64,000 bases of DNA from positions 1 through 64,000 of the forward strand of contig CAJTZN010000015.1 of the NCBI GenBank assembly GCA_910584065.1. Reading direction: 5' to 3'. This DNA comes from an uncultured Eubacterium sp. (lineage in GTDB: Bacteria; Bacillota; Clostridia; Lachnospirales; Lachnospiraceae). Numbering within the stretch: the first letter of the stretch is position 1; each line of letters starts with the position of its first letter. This document shows, in pieces, positions 8,848-17,280 of the stretch. The translations under genes and the position numbers were made by a program. Below the pieces are notes generated by a model. It was not told the DNA's origin. It did no database searches and was given only the letters and a program-made list of their open reading frames with translations.

Positions 8848-9921
8848 CTATAACCACCTTCCCCGGAAGTATACTTTTGTAAAAAGTTCCACATCATAAT
8901 CACATTTTCTTAAATCCATGTTTTTCTTTTTGATATACTTCTTTGGTATGATAACCGTATAGGTGCATTTAGGTTTCTTTAACGTGCAGAATTTTATCTT
9001 TTTTACTCTTTTCTCGTAGTTTTTGACTACTTTTTTACCGTTGCATATTATTGACATTTTTATGCTATTAGAAGCGTGACACTTTTTCGGGTTTTGACGT
9101 AAATATTTTTTTCCGAATTTTGTCCATTTTGTAAGCTCCTGCCCGAATTTCACCACAATGTTTCCTTTTTTGTCATATTTTACAGATGCAAATTGGTTCG
9201 TAGTTAAAATTGTTTCTCCTACGGCATCCCAGTATTGCGGGCGGGAATAACAAACATATTGGTTTTTTGCAGATTTCAGAATGATTTTTGTTGTATATCC
9301 TGCGTATTTTGCCGTAAGCGTTGATTTTCCATATTTCTTCGCTTCAACTACTACACTGAAACCATAGTCAGTGTTTCCGGTTTTTATTATAGATATGACA
9401 TCCGGATTGCTCGATGTCCAGTCAACTTCGGTTATCCCGTCTCCATCTATCCTGAGTTCGCTCTTAAACCCTTTTGTTATTTCAATGACATCTTTTACTG
9501 GACAAGATAAAAAGGAGCCCTCCCTTTCAACTTCTACCCACTCTACTTCCATGGGTGCATCGGTTGGTTCTGGGTATAAAAACCTATTGACTTCGCCTAC
9601 TCCTTCGTCATACGGCTTCCATCCGGTCGGCGTGTATATCAACACTGGTGTTTCTTTCATCATCCCATCGGCGTCTTTCAGCCACACATCCCCGATTTTC
9701 CATACAACCTTCTCCCATCCGTTTTCCGTGTATACCTCGTAAGTGTCAGGTGTATCACCGCGTTTCTGCCCGATTACAGGCTCTGCCATCGGTGCGGACG
9801 TCATGGTTGGTGCTTCTGTGTGCGCCGATGTAGTTTCCGCCTTCGCCTTATCTGCTGGTATGGTAATACCGGTAATGGCTAATGCTAATGTTACGACTAT
9901 TATTGTCAATCTCTTTTTCAT
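8848..9921 (-). CDS. Secreted Ig-like (BIG_2) surface protein
   Basis: This 357-residue protein has a signal peptide (about 1-28), a Thr/Ala/Pro-rich stretch, a region with WEKVVWKIGDVWLKD and YTPTGWKPY (about 65-115), a BIG_2-like domain (about 145-215: DWTSSNPDVI then KKYGKSTLTAKYAG) and a very basic C-terminal domain rich in Lys. The last 200 residues are paralogous to the C-terminus of the DUF6273 protein at 5223-8003. No enzymatic motif is visible. A cell-surface or wall-binding role is inferred from the export signal and the Ig-like fold. The ATG follows an AAAAGGAG site. Confidence 0.8.
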   Translation of the reverse strand: MKKRLTIIVVTLALAITGITIPADKAKAETTSAHTEAPTMTSAPMAEPVIGQKRGDTPDTYEVYTENGWEKVVWKIGDVWLKDADGMMKETPVLIYTPTGWKPYDEGVGEVNRFLYPEPTDAPMEVEWVEVEREGSFLSCPVKDVIEITKGFKSELRIDGDGITEVDWTSSNPDVISIIKTGNTDYGFSVVVEAKKYGKSTLTAKYAGYTTKIILKSAKNQYVCYSRPQYWDAVGETILTTNQFASVKYDKKGNIVVKFGQELTKWTKFGKKYLRQNPKKCHASNSIKMSIICNGKKVVKNYEKRVKKIKFCTLKKPKCTYTVIIPKKYIKKKNMDLRKCDYDVELFTKVYFRGRWL

Positions 9922-10100
9922 GGTATATTACTCCTTTTCATTTTATTTTATTGCAGAATGGTTACAATCCGATGCCGACAGGTTTTACATCGTTTTCTCC
10001 CGAACCCTTCGTAATATACAATTACATCCATATCATTCATTGATTTTTCCTCCTACCAAATTTGGGGACAGAGCAATTGTAACACGTTTAATACAATACT

Positions 10101-10129
10101 ACTTTATACTACTTTAGGCGATACGTCAA
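10101..10129 (-). promoter_or_regulatory. Promoter of the Ig-like protein gene (copy 2 of the duplicated promoter)
   Basis: Minus-strand TTGACG (10124-10129) precedes TAAAGT (10101-10106) at 17 nt. It is nearly base-for-base the same as 8070-8098, including the upstream CCTCCCGCAGGGG element, which suggests the two surface genes are co-regulated. Confidence 0.65.
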
Positions 10130-10184
10130 TATGATTTTTTTAAAACCCCTGCGGGAGGATCAAGCCAAACATATAATCATTGCA

Positions 10185-10250
10185 TTACTTTTCTACATAG
10201 GCTATAATGCCAGCCGCAACAGCGACAACAAAAGAAAGAATAATGCCCAT
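10185..10250 (-). CDS. 21-residue hydrophobic small peptide
   Basis: A short frame, ATG at 10250 to TAA at 10185, encodes a 21-residue peptide: MGIILSF, then a Val/Ala/Gly-rich membrane-spanning core, ending in AYVEK. An AAGGGGTG ribosome binding site lies 6 nt upstream. It sits in an otherwise empty 620-bp stretch of the accessory island, upstream of the Ig-like gene promoter. The composition fits a single-span membrane peptide, either a small membrane protein or a type I toxin-like peptide. No antisense RNA could be identified. Chance occurrence cannot be excluded for so short a frame. Confidence 0.4.
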   Translation of the reverse strand: MGIILSFVVAVAAGIIAYVEK

Positions 10251-10390
10251 TGTGAACACCCCTTACAAGCTGAGTGTATAGGGGGCGGTAACATATTTAT
10301 CATACTCCCCATATAATGTAAGACGATAACCTGACAGATACATTTCAAAATCTCGGTTATCAGGGTTAGATGTTCAAACCCTTCACCACA

Positions 10391-10511
10391 AAAAAACCAC
10401 AGAAAGCACCATTTTACAGCACTTTCCGTGATTTTTAAGTTCATTTCCATATGCACTTTCTGAACGGAGAAGGAAGGATTTGAACCTTTTCCGCAAATTA
10501 CAAACAACGAT
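10391..10511. repeat. tRNA-Ser 3'-end repeat with terminator hairpin, copy 2
   Basis: The hairpin at 10395-10437 plus the tRNA-Ser 3' strand at 10465-10505 match copy 1 over about 110 bp, including the ATATGCACTTTCTGAA spacer, and extend into CAAACAACGAT, which is shared with copy 3. On the minus strand the hairpin has a T-run and can also terminate transcription after the subtilase gene. Confidence 0.75.
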
Positions 10512-10542
10512 TTAACCGCTCAGATCTACTCAGGTCCGATCA

Positions 10543-12780
10543 TCAGTCGAAATCAATATCTTCTTCTGCCTTTTGGTATACATCGAAACGATTGTCAATA
10601 TCTATCCGATTTACAACCCAGCCACGAACCATACACATTTTGACAAATTCATCAATCCTATTTACTCCATTCATTTCTTTCAGAGTTACTACGACGCCAA
10701 ATTGTAATCCCTTTCCATTTTTGGTTTCCAGTCTTTCTTTCGTTTTAATACTTAGCCCCCACAAACCAGTACCATACTTATCTCGTGGTCTGGACCTTTT
10801 TTTAATAGTATCACTAATATGTTTTACATTATCCCATTTACGATATAATTTTCTTGCGGATTCTTCATAAAGGATATTTAGCCCCGCTTCATCCTGCATG
10901 TTATGATTGACGGAGCTGATACTGGTTTTCCCATCCTTTTCCTTAATCCTTCCAAAATGAATATCCATTTCTGTCGTTGTATAATCAACTCCCTGATTTC
11001 TAGAACATTTGGGGAAATAGCACAATGTGGCTCTGGCAAAAAAGGGATGTTTATTATTATGAAAGGGTACGGGAATATTATAAGTATAGGTTTCGTACGC
11101 ATTTGATGCCCCTGTCATTATAAATCTTATTTCATCGTCCGGAGTCTGTACTACATCTTCAATTTTTACCGGAACAACCCCATAACCAATTGCATGACTT
11201 AAATCATCCCTGCGATTCCAGCCCGCTGCGGAATCTATTATTAGTGCTTTTGCAACTTCTCTGCTAAATCCTAACACATGAATTAGATAAGCCATTTTCC
11301 TTGTTATCCATGGGGCTGCAAAAGAGGTTCCTGTCACATAGGCAGCTCCTAAAGGCGCACAAACTTTAATTTTTTGATTGGAATCTCCTCCATAATAACT
11401 TACATCCGGTTTATGAAAAAAGGACAGCACCGGACCAACCCGATGATAAGATGCCGGTTGATTATCATAATCAACCGAATTTACAACCAACGCATTGATT
11501 GAATCTGCTGGTGCCCCTATCCTCATCCCCTTCTTTTCACTTTTTTTCCTATTTGTGCCCGCCACTATAAACACAACATCATATTCACTTTGAATCCGGT
11601 CCAGTTCCGCTGCCTCCGGGGACACAAAATTCAAACTGATGGGGAGCACAGAACCTAAAGATAAGTTCCATACTTTGATTTCACGATTCTGCGCTACAAT
11701 TTCACGAATCGACTTCAGTATGGAAAATGAACTGAAATAACCTTTTGTTGCCACTCCAAAGTGACGTACCCGGAATCTCCCGCAGCCATCATCCAAATCC
11801 GGATTAATGGCAGGCCCGTCTACAATAATGGATGAAACTGCTGTACCATGAAAACAATCATCTGTATCCGTTTCAATACTTTCATCCACCATTTTTGTGT
11901 AGGTTACCCAGTCTTTAAAATATACATCCTCATAAAATAACGTATCGATCACGCCTACGAGCGGTTCCCTTTCAGGCGCTGGTATCTTTATTGTTTCTTC
12001 CTGATATACCGGTACATCTTCCTTTGTTATTTTTGACAGGTCATAAGTCCGCATCGCGATAAGATAGGGGGCTTTTTCGCGTAATATGCTTAACTCATCC
12101 GGATCTAAACGAATCGTCGTCTCATCTATTGTTTTTGCATCAATCATGCTAATTCCAAGTTTCGATAACAAATCTGCTGTCTTTACATCCGTTTTGTATA
12201 TGGTGACGATTGACCGCTCTTTTACTTCTTCTAAATCCCTGTCAATTTGAAATTTCTCCACGTAATGCCCGTCCACGACAACATTTATAAAATTCGATTT
12301 AGCTAATTGATCATTTGAATATTCCTTTTCTTTCTTTTTTAATCTCTCGATATCTTCATAAAATATTTCCCCATTATATTCACGGTCTATAATATGGCTG
12401 CAAATATCAAGCCGGCGAATTGATTCTTCCAATCTGTTTAACTGTACATAATGAGTAAAAACATGCTGCTTATGCGGATCATTTCCATAAAATTTTGATC
12501 CCCGAATGGATTGATTAACCGATTCGCTGCCCACACAAAGGAGACCCCGGATTCTGTTACTCTTTGCCACAACATGGCAATAATAAACACTTACCAAAGC
12601 GCCCGCAATCACATCCTCTCTTTGCCAAAAAACCAGTATCTCTTTCAACTGCTCTTCAAGCTGCCGCAAATGACTGCTTTTAACAGATGTTCCTGCCGGC
12701 AGGCCTGCCCCGCCACCCCCGCTTGCATTTGCTTTATACAAAAATTGTCCTTTGAGCTGTAACATGCTATTCATATACAT
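10543..12780 (-). CDS. Subtilase (S8 serine protease) of an IetAS-like pair
   Basis: This 745-residue protein has no signal peptide, so it is probably cytoplasmic. The N-terminal ~265 residues form an accessory region of mixed charge. The S8 peptidase domain carries the full triad: Asp279 in VGVID, His311 in CFHGTAV and Ser486 in GTSFAAP, with oxyanion Asn410 in AGTN. A C-terminal domain of ~240 residues follows. The start overlaps the end of the AAA ATPase gene upstream, implying translational coupling. AAA ATPase plus subtilase pairs are known as IetAS, first described for plasmid incompatibility/stability and later reported in anti-phage screens. The pair sits between two tRNA-Ser-end repeats and looks more AT-rich than its surroundings. 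Homology to IetS is inferred from architecture. Confidence 0.85.
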   Translation of the reverse strand: MYMNSMLQLKGQFLYKANASGGGGAGLPAGTSVKSSHLRQLEEQLKEILVFWQREDVIAGALVSVYYCHVVAKSNRIRGLLCVGSESVNQSIRGSKFYGNDPHKQHVFTHYVQLNRLEESIRRLDICSHIIDREYNGEIFYEDIERLKKKEKEYSNDQLAKSNFINVVVDGHYVEKFQIDRDLEEVKERSIVTIYKTDVKTADLLSKLGISMIDAKTIDETTIRLDPDELSILREKAPYLIAMRTYDLSKITKEDVPVYQEETIKIPAPEREPLVGVIDTLFYEDVYFKDWVTYTKMVDESIETDTDDCFHGTAVSSIIVDGPAINPDLDDGCGRFRVRHFGVATKGYFSSFSILKSIREIVAQNREIKVWNLSLGSVLPISLNFVSPEAAELDRIQSEYDVVFIVAGTNRKKSEKKGMRIGAPADSINALVVNSVDYDNQPASYHRVGPVLSFFHKPDVSYYGGDSNQKIKVCAPLGAAYVTGTSFAAPWITRKMAYLIHVLGFSREVAKALIIDSAAGWNRRDDLSHAIGYGVVPVKIEDVVQTPDDEIRFIMTGASNAYETYTYNIPVPFHNNKHPFFARATLCYFPKCSRNQGVDYTTTEMDIHFGRIKEKDGKTSISSVNHNMQDEAGLNILYEESARKLYRKWDNVKHISDTIKKRSRPRDKYGTGLWGLSIKTKERLETKNGKGLQFGVVVTLKEMNGVNRIDEFVKMCMVRGWVVNRIDIDNRFDVYQKAEEDIDFD

Positions 12781-13813
12781 CCCCCTTTAATTCCCGGGAC
12801 ACCTGGCTTTTTGAAATCCCGGTAAGGATCTCAATTTCACGAACCGTAAATCCCTGTTCCTTCAGCTTTTTCAGATCCTCCGGCTTTTCACCACATAAAT
12901 CAACATACAAACGCCTTAAATAATCAAATTCTTCTCCTATATTGCTAAAAGCAATTGCCGTCCGTATTTCGTTTTTTAATTCGCCCGGACTCAGCACCGG
13001 ATTCATCAATGCTACTATTTTTTGAAACAATCTCTTATTTCTGCCAGCATATTTGAATGTACGTAAAAAATGATTCAATAACACTTCTGCAACTTCCAAT
13101 ATATCCTTCCTGCTATAACGGTCAAAATCTATCACCGAATCAAATCTGCGCAGCAGCGCCTTATCAAAATATTGATACAAATTCGTAGTTGCAATCAAAA
13201 CCACTCTTTCATTCACATGATCTAACCCTTTTAACATTGCCGATGTCGCTCTTCCCATTTCCCTCAAATCATTGGAATTTGTTCTGTCTAAGGCAATAGT
13301 GTCAATTTCATCAAACAATATAATCACCTTTTCCGGGTGGGCAAAATTATTTATCTGCCTAAAAAGTTCGGCAATATTTTTTTGTGTCTGGCCAAGTTTA
13401 CTATCTATAATGGATGAAAAATCAATCATATATAACTCCCGTTCTGTAATACGGGCAACCTGCTTCACTGTTTCCGTTTTCCCTGTTCCGGGCGCTCCCT
13501 GGAAAAGAAACTTGTTAATCCCTGCATTATGTGCTATCGCATTCATCAGACCCATAATATCCCGCTGTATTTCTTCCGGTAATGGAAGAGGTTCATTGCC
13601 AGATTCAATCCTCTCAAAAAAAACTGAATCATTTTCTTCTATCTGCGGAACAAACGTATTTGCACTTGATAACAAAGCCATAATATACTCTGACAACTGA
13701 TAATCACCTGCCTGATCAAACTCTCTGGCAATACCATATGCTTCATTTCTAAAGCCCGCATCATTTTCTTCTGCATAGTATTTTATCAGATTAATTACAC
13801 TTTTCTTTTTCAT
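12767..13813 (-). CDS. AAA ATPase with C-terminal HTH, partner of the subtilase
   Basis: This 348-residue AAA+ ATPase has Walker A GAPGTGKT at 106-113, Walker B ILFDEID at 165-171, a sensor-1-like ATTN near 208-211 and an Arg-finger-like LLRRFD near 221. Residues ~323-345 form a helix-turn-helix (TVREIEILTGISKSQVSREL), unusual for such an ATPase and suggestive of DNA binding or autoregulation. The ATG at 13813 is chosen because a GGAGG site lies 9 nt upstream. The stop overlaps the subtilase start. By analogy with IetA, the ATPase probably controls or feeds the protease; this is inferred from gene pairing. Confidence 0.85.
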   Translation of the reverse strand: MKKKSVINLIKYYAEENDAGFRNEAYGIAREFDQAGDYQLSEYIMALLSSANTFVPQIEENDSVFFERIESGNEPLPLPEEIQRDIMGLMNAIAHNAGINKFLFQGAPGTGKTETVKQVARITERELYMIDFSSIIDSKLGQTQKNIAELFRQINNFAHPEKVIILFDEIDTIALDRTNSNDLREMGRATSAMLKGLDHVNERVVLIATTNLYQYFDKALLRRFDSVIDFDRYSRKDILEVAEVLLNHFLRTFKYAGRNKRLFQKIVALMNPVLSPGELKNEIRTAIAFSNIGEEFDYLRRLYVDLCGEKPEDLKKLKEQGFTVREIEILTGISKSQVSRELKGDVYE

Positions 13814-13840
13814 ATATAACCGCCTCCATCTCTTATAAAT

Positions 13841-13881
13841 ATAATACACCTACAGGGACAAAAATTCAAGTTTTGGGACAA
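13841..13881 (-). promoter_or_regulatory. Promoter of the AAA-subtilase operon with two TTGTCCC repeats
   Basis: Minus-strand TTGAAT (13864-13869) and TATTAT (13841-13846) lie 17 nt apart. TTGTCCC occurs at 13855-13861 (in the spacer) and 13875-13881 (just upstream of the -35), 20 bp apart, about two helical turns. This is a good geometry for a repressor, possibly the HTH of the ATPase itself. Confidence 0.6.
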
Positions 13882-14015
13882 TATTTTTCAAAATATTTAT
13901 CTTTTTGTCTTTTCAGTCTGTTCTTCAGCTCCTGCCGCATCCATGCTTATTATGACCGTTCCCTGGTTGATTTCGCCACGGGATGGGCTGTGAGCTCTAC
14001 GATTTTTCTGACATA

Positions 14016-14107
14016 AAAACCACAGAAAGTACCATTTTACAGTACTTTCCGTGGCTTTTAATAAACGAGGAAGGAGTTGAACCTTTTCCGCAAATTACAA
14101 ACAACGA
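14016..14107. repeat. tRNA-Ser 3'-end repeat with terminator hairpin, copy 3
   Basis: The hairpin (CCACAGAAAGTACC..GTACTTTCCGTGG, 14019-14054) and a somewhat diverged tRNA-Ser 3' strand (14066-14102) continue into CAAACAACGAT as in copy 2. With copy 2 it brackets the AAA-subtilase module. The remaining 13882-14015 and 14108-14286 stretches show no convincing gene. Confidence 0.7.
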
Positions 14108-14286
14108 TAGGAAGGAGTTTTGAGGGCTTCATCTAATAGTAAGCGTTCCTCATATAACACATTTTCGCGGAATATGCAGTATTATTTTAACAACCTTAAA
14201 ACAGAAAATCCAGAAGAAACCTTCAGAAATCTCGGCTAGGTATTCAAAGGTATTAAGCCGTTTTGCAAACGGCTTTACTTTTCTCC

Positions 14287-14335
14287 ACAAAAAAATCACG
14301 GAAAGCACCATTTTACGGTACTTTCCGCAATTTTT
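14287..14335 (-). terminator. tRNA-Ser terminator (hairpin copy 4)
   Basis: On the minus strand GCGGAAAGTACC pairs with GGTGCTTTCCGT, followed by a T-run just downstream of tRNA-Ser(GGA). It is the parent of the hairpins that accompany the three tRNA-end repeats. Confidence 0.8.
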
Positions 14336-14341
14336 ACATAA

Positions 14342-14430
14342 CGGAGAAGGAGGGATTTGAACCCTCGCGCCGCTATTAACGACCTACTCCCTTTCCAGGG
14401 GAGCCCCTTCAGCCACTTGGGTACTTCTCC
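14342..14430 (-). tRNA. tRNA-Ser (GGA anticodon)
   Basis: The 89-nt minus-strand sequence folds as a class II tRNA. The acceptor GGAGAAG pairs with CTTCTCC, discriminator G. The anticodon stem CTCCC/GGGAG has loop CTGGAAA with anticodon GGA. A long variable arm and a GGTTCAAATCC T-arm follow. CCA is not encoded. Its 3' end is the source of the repeats at 8.3, 10.5 and 14.1 kb. Confidence 0.95.
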
Positions 14431-14457
14431 AAGCTGAAACATATTAATCCATATAAA

Positions 14458-14543
14458 CGGAGAAGGTGGGATTCGAACCCACGGCCCCTTTCGGAGTCAC
14501 CGGTTTTCAAGACCGGCTCCTTAAACCACTCGGACACCTCTCC
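14458..14543 (-). tRNA. tRNA-Ser (TGA anticodon)
   Basis: This 86-nt class II tRNA on the minus strand has acceptor GGAGAGG with CTTCTCC (one wobble), anticodon stem CCGGT/ACCGG, loop CTTGAAA with anticodon TGA, a variable arm and a GGTTCGAATCC T-arm. It lies 27 bp upstream of tRNA-Ser(GGA), and the two are probably cotranscribed. Confidence 0.95.
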
Positions 14544-14558
14544 AAATACTGCTTGACT

Positions 14559-14587
14559 AGTATACCAAAATCAGGCTTCCTTGTCAA
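14559..14587 (-). promoter_or_regulatory. Promoter of the tRNA-Ser pair inside the 3' end of tsaD
   Basis: Minus-strand TTGACA (14582-14587) and TATACT (14559-14564) lie 17 nt apart. The -35 hexamer overlaps the last codons of tsaD. The first tRNA begins 16 nt after the -10. Confidence 0.85.
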
Positions 14588-15620
14588 CAACTTTTTTACA
14601 ATTTGCCAATTTTAACCCCGGAACCGCATTCAGGTCCCAGCCATCCCGCCGTCCCTTGATAAATTCATAATACCCTGCCGCCCCGATCATCGCCGCATTG
14701 TCGGTGCAAAAAACCGGTTCCGGATAATAAAGCCGGTATTTTCTACTGTTACACGCTTCCTGCATCTTTGCGCGGAGCGCGCTGTTACAAGCAACTCCCC
14801 CTGCCATCGCCACCTCTTTCACGCCAAAATTTTCTGCCGCCAGCATCGTGTGGGACACCAGAACATCGACGACCGCCTCCTGAAATGAAGCCGCGATATC
14901 CGTCTGGGAAAAAGACTCCCCTTTCATTTTGCAGCCATTGATATAATTGAGGACCGCCGACTTTACACCGCTGAAGCTGAAATCATACGGCGCTCCCTCC
15001 ACGGATGCCCGCGGAAATGGGATGGCATTTTTATCCCCCTGCCGGGAGACCGCGTCGATCTTCGGCCCTCCCGGGTATCCGAGACCGATCGACCTCGCCA
15101 CCTTGTCAAACGCCTCACCGGCCGCATCGTCCCTCGTTCTTCCGATGATGTCATACTCCCCGTAGTCTTTCACCATCACCAGATGGCTGTGCCCGCCGGA
15201 TACGACCAGACAGAGAAACGGCGGCTCCAGTTCCTTATGGCAGATGTAATTGGCGGAAATGTGCCCCTCAATATGGTGCACACCGATCAGCGGCTTTCCG
15301 GACGCGTAGCTGATCGCCTTCGCCGCGCCGACCCCGACGAGCAGGGCGCCGACCAGACCGGGGCCATACGTCACACAGACGCCGTCCACGTCCTGGATCG
15401 TCATCCCCGCTTCCGCCAGCGCCTGCTCGATGACCGGAATCACATTTTCGATATGTTTGCGGGACGCGATTTCGGGCACAACACCACCATATATCGTATG
15501 CAGATCAATCTGCGAGGCAATGACATTCGACAATACCTCTCTCCCGTCCCGTACAACGGACGCCGCCGTCTCATCACACGAACTTTCCACCGCCAGTAAA
15601 GTTATATGTTTTTCTTCCAT
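14571..15620 (-). CDS. tsaD: tRNA N6-adenosine threonylcarbamoyltransferase TsaD
   Basis: The 349-residue Kae1/TsaD protein transfers threonylcarbamoyl from TC-AMP to A37 of ANN-decoding tRNAs, working with TsaB and TsaE in the cytoplasm. Seen are the ASKHA-fold start [12 protein letters not shown] (about 9-20), the metal-binding HIEGH motif ([10 protein letters not shown], about 116-125), the SGGH loop and the C-terminal GGVACN and DNAAMIG motifs. Length is typical. tsaB and tsaE lie 2-3 kb upstream on the same strand, separated by rnz and two small genes, while rimI, a frequent member of this cluster, is absent. Its 3' end contains the promoter of the downstream tRNA genes. Confidence 0.98.
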   Translation of the reverse strand: MEEKHITLLAVESSCDETAASVVRDGREVLSNVIASQIDLHTIYGGVVPEIASRKHIENVIPVIEQALAEAGMTIQDVDGVCVTYGPGLVGALLVGVGAAKAISYASGKPLIGVHHIEGHISANYICHKELEPPFLCLVVSGGHSHLVMVKDYGEYDIIGRTRDDAAGEAFDKVARSIGLGYPGGPKIDAVSRQGDKNAIPFPRASVEGAPYDFSFSGVKSAVLNYINGCKMKGESFSQTDIAASFQEAVVDVLVSHTMLAAENFGVKEVAMAGGVACNSALRAKMQEACNSRKYRLYYPEPVFCTDNAAMIGAAGYYEFIKGRRDGWDLNAVPGLKLANCKKVVDKEA

Positions 15621-15678
15621 CGTTCAACCTTCCCAGATGACCCGGCGGCCACAAGCAGCCGCCGGCTGTCATACCAGT

Positions 15679-16320
15679 TTACGCTTCCTTCTTTTCGTCG
15701 TTTATTCCTGCCTTTTCGTTCTTCTTAAAGGCCATGATCTTCCATTGGTCATTTTCACGGATCAGGATATAATCCTGAAACGATTTTGAATAATTCCCTT
15801 TTTCATTCAGGAAATACGCCATTTGTATATAGGCGCAATCTTTTCCGTCGATCGTCCGGTATTTGACCGAACTGCTCTTATCCACCGTGTAATTCACGAT
15901 CTTTCGTTTCACGGAGGCAAAGCCCTGGATTTCCTCCCTCAGATTCTTCTCATGCTCCTCGAGCGGATTCTGCTGTAAAAGAGAATCGCTGTAAAGCATG
16001 CGGATCTGGGAAAGAAGCTGGTCAAAATTCTCACCTTCCACGATCTCATTATTATACATGCACTGGTTTACCCTGCCCAAAAACTTCATCACTTCTGCGG
16101 GCGTTTCCGGATAACCCGAATCCAAATCCTTCTGTGCCAGGCGCTGTACCTCACTCGCCGACGAAACATCTCCCGCATCCGACTTGTCGCTGTTCTTATG
16201 CTGATAATACACAAACATGATGCCGATCACAATTAAACATGTCAGGAACGCAAACACACTCATATTTTTTGCCATCTTTTTTGCAGGATTTGTCTCCTGC
16301 CTACTCGCTCTTCTCCTCAT
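15679..16320 (-). CDS. Uncharacterised single-pass membrane protein
   Basis: This 213-residue protein has a basic N-terminus (RRRASR), one transmembrane helix near residues 22-42 (VFAFLTCLIVIGIMFVYY) and an extracytoplasmic domain of ~170 residues without known motifs. That domain resembles NTF2-like or stress-response assembly domains only in its general alternation of helices and strands. The start is the ATG at 16320, because an AGGAGG site lies 6 nt upstream. The first 20 nt overlap the end of rnz, so it is cotranscribed and translationally coupled with rnz and probably tsaD. Function unknown. Confidence 0.7.
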   Translation of the reverse strand: MRRRASRQETNPAKKMAKNMSVFAFLTCLIVIGIMFVYYQHKNSDKSDAGDVSSASEVQRLAQKDLDSGYPETPAEVMKFLGRVNQCMYNNEIVEGENFDQLLSQIRMLYSDSLLQQNPLEEHEKNLREEIQGFASVKRKIVNYTVDKSSSVKYRTIDGKDCAYIQMAYFLNEKGNYSKSFQDYILIRENDQWKIMAFKKNEKAGINDEKKEA

Positions 16321-17242
16321 AGCCATCCTCCTTTCCATCCATAAAATTCAGTTCCCGGAACATCCGGTCCTTTCCCGGCACGGTCCCGGGAAAGATTTTT
16401 CTCACTTCCTTCATAAAATACTCCGGCCGGATGAGCGACGGACTGTAGTGGGTGAGCCACAGCTCAGGCACGCCTGCTTTGGCCGCCATCTCCGCGGCTT
16501 CGTAAAATGTCATGTGCTTCTTCTCCCTCGCGCTCGCCGCTTTCTCCTTCTCCCCATACATACCCTCACAAATGAACAGATCCGAACCGCGGGCATGCTC
16601 CACAATACCTTCCGTCGGCCTGCTGTCCGTACAATACGTAACCTTGATCCCCTTACGTTTCGGGCCGAGCACCAAATCCGACGTGTAGACCACGCCGTCC
16701 AGCTCAAAACGATCCTCTTTTTGCAGCGGACTCCAGGCTCTCATCGGCACGCCGTTTTCCTTCGCCTTCTCCACATCAAATTTCCCGCTGCGCATGATCT
16801 CTATACTATACCCATAGCATACCACATTATGGTTCACTTTAAAAGCCGAAATGTGATATCCGTTAAAAATAAATTGTTCCTCGTCTCCTTCGATCTCCAC
16901 ATATTCGATACTAAATGGAATCCCCTGCGCGATCACGAGCAGGGACTGTACGATCCGCTGTAATCCTTTCGGTCCGATGATCGTGAGCGGCGCTGTCCGC
17001 TCCGCATTTCCCATCGAAAGCAGCAGGCCCGGAAGCCCGCTGATGTGATCACCGTGAAAATGCGTAATACAGATAATATCAATCGAATGAAAACTCCATC
17101 CCTGTTCCCGTATGCTTACCTGCGTTCCCTCGCCGCAGTCAATGAGCAGGCTGCTCCCGTTATATCTCGTCATAAGCGCAGTCAGGGCGCGCCGCGGAAG
17201 AGGCATCATCCCCCCCGTCCCAAGTAAACATACATCCAGCAT
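16301..17242 (-). CDS. rnz: Ribonuclease Z
   Basis: This 313-residue metallo-beta-lactamase-fold endonuclease matures the 3' ends of tRNA precursors. The N-terminal GTGGMMPLPRR, the zinc motif THFHGDH (about 60-66), a further His in KVNHNV and the C-terminal LTHYSP motif are all present. Length is typical of the short RNase Z form. An enzyme of this kind is needed here because none of the window's tRNA genes encodes CCA. The gene stands in a tRNA-modification/processing run between a small CxxC protein and the membrane-protein gene that overlaps its end. Confidence 0.95.
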   Translation of the reverse strand: MLDVCLLGTGGMMPLPRRALTALMTRYNGSSLLIDCGEGTQVSIREQGWSFHSIDIICITHFHGDHISGLPGLLLSMGNAERTAPLTIIGPKGLQRIVQSLLVIAQGIPFSIEYVEIEGDEEQFIFNGYHISAFKVNHNVVCYGYSIEIMRSGKFDVEKAKENGVPMRAWSPLQKEDRFELDGVVYTSDLVLGPKRKGIKVTYCTDSRPTEGIVEHARGSDLFICEGMYGEKEKAASAREKKHMTFYEAAEMAAKAGVPELWLTHYSPSLIRPEYFMKEVRKIFPGTVPGKDRMFRELNFMDGKEDGYEEKSE

Positions 17243-17280
17243 TCATAACTCCATTCCTGCGCACAGCCATGCGCATCACA

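Noticed and set aside
8221..14335. CRISPR array from spaced repeats
   Set aside because: The repeats are kilobases apart, contain a tRNA 3' end and a terminator, and have no spacer periodicity or cas genes.
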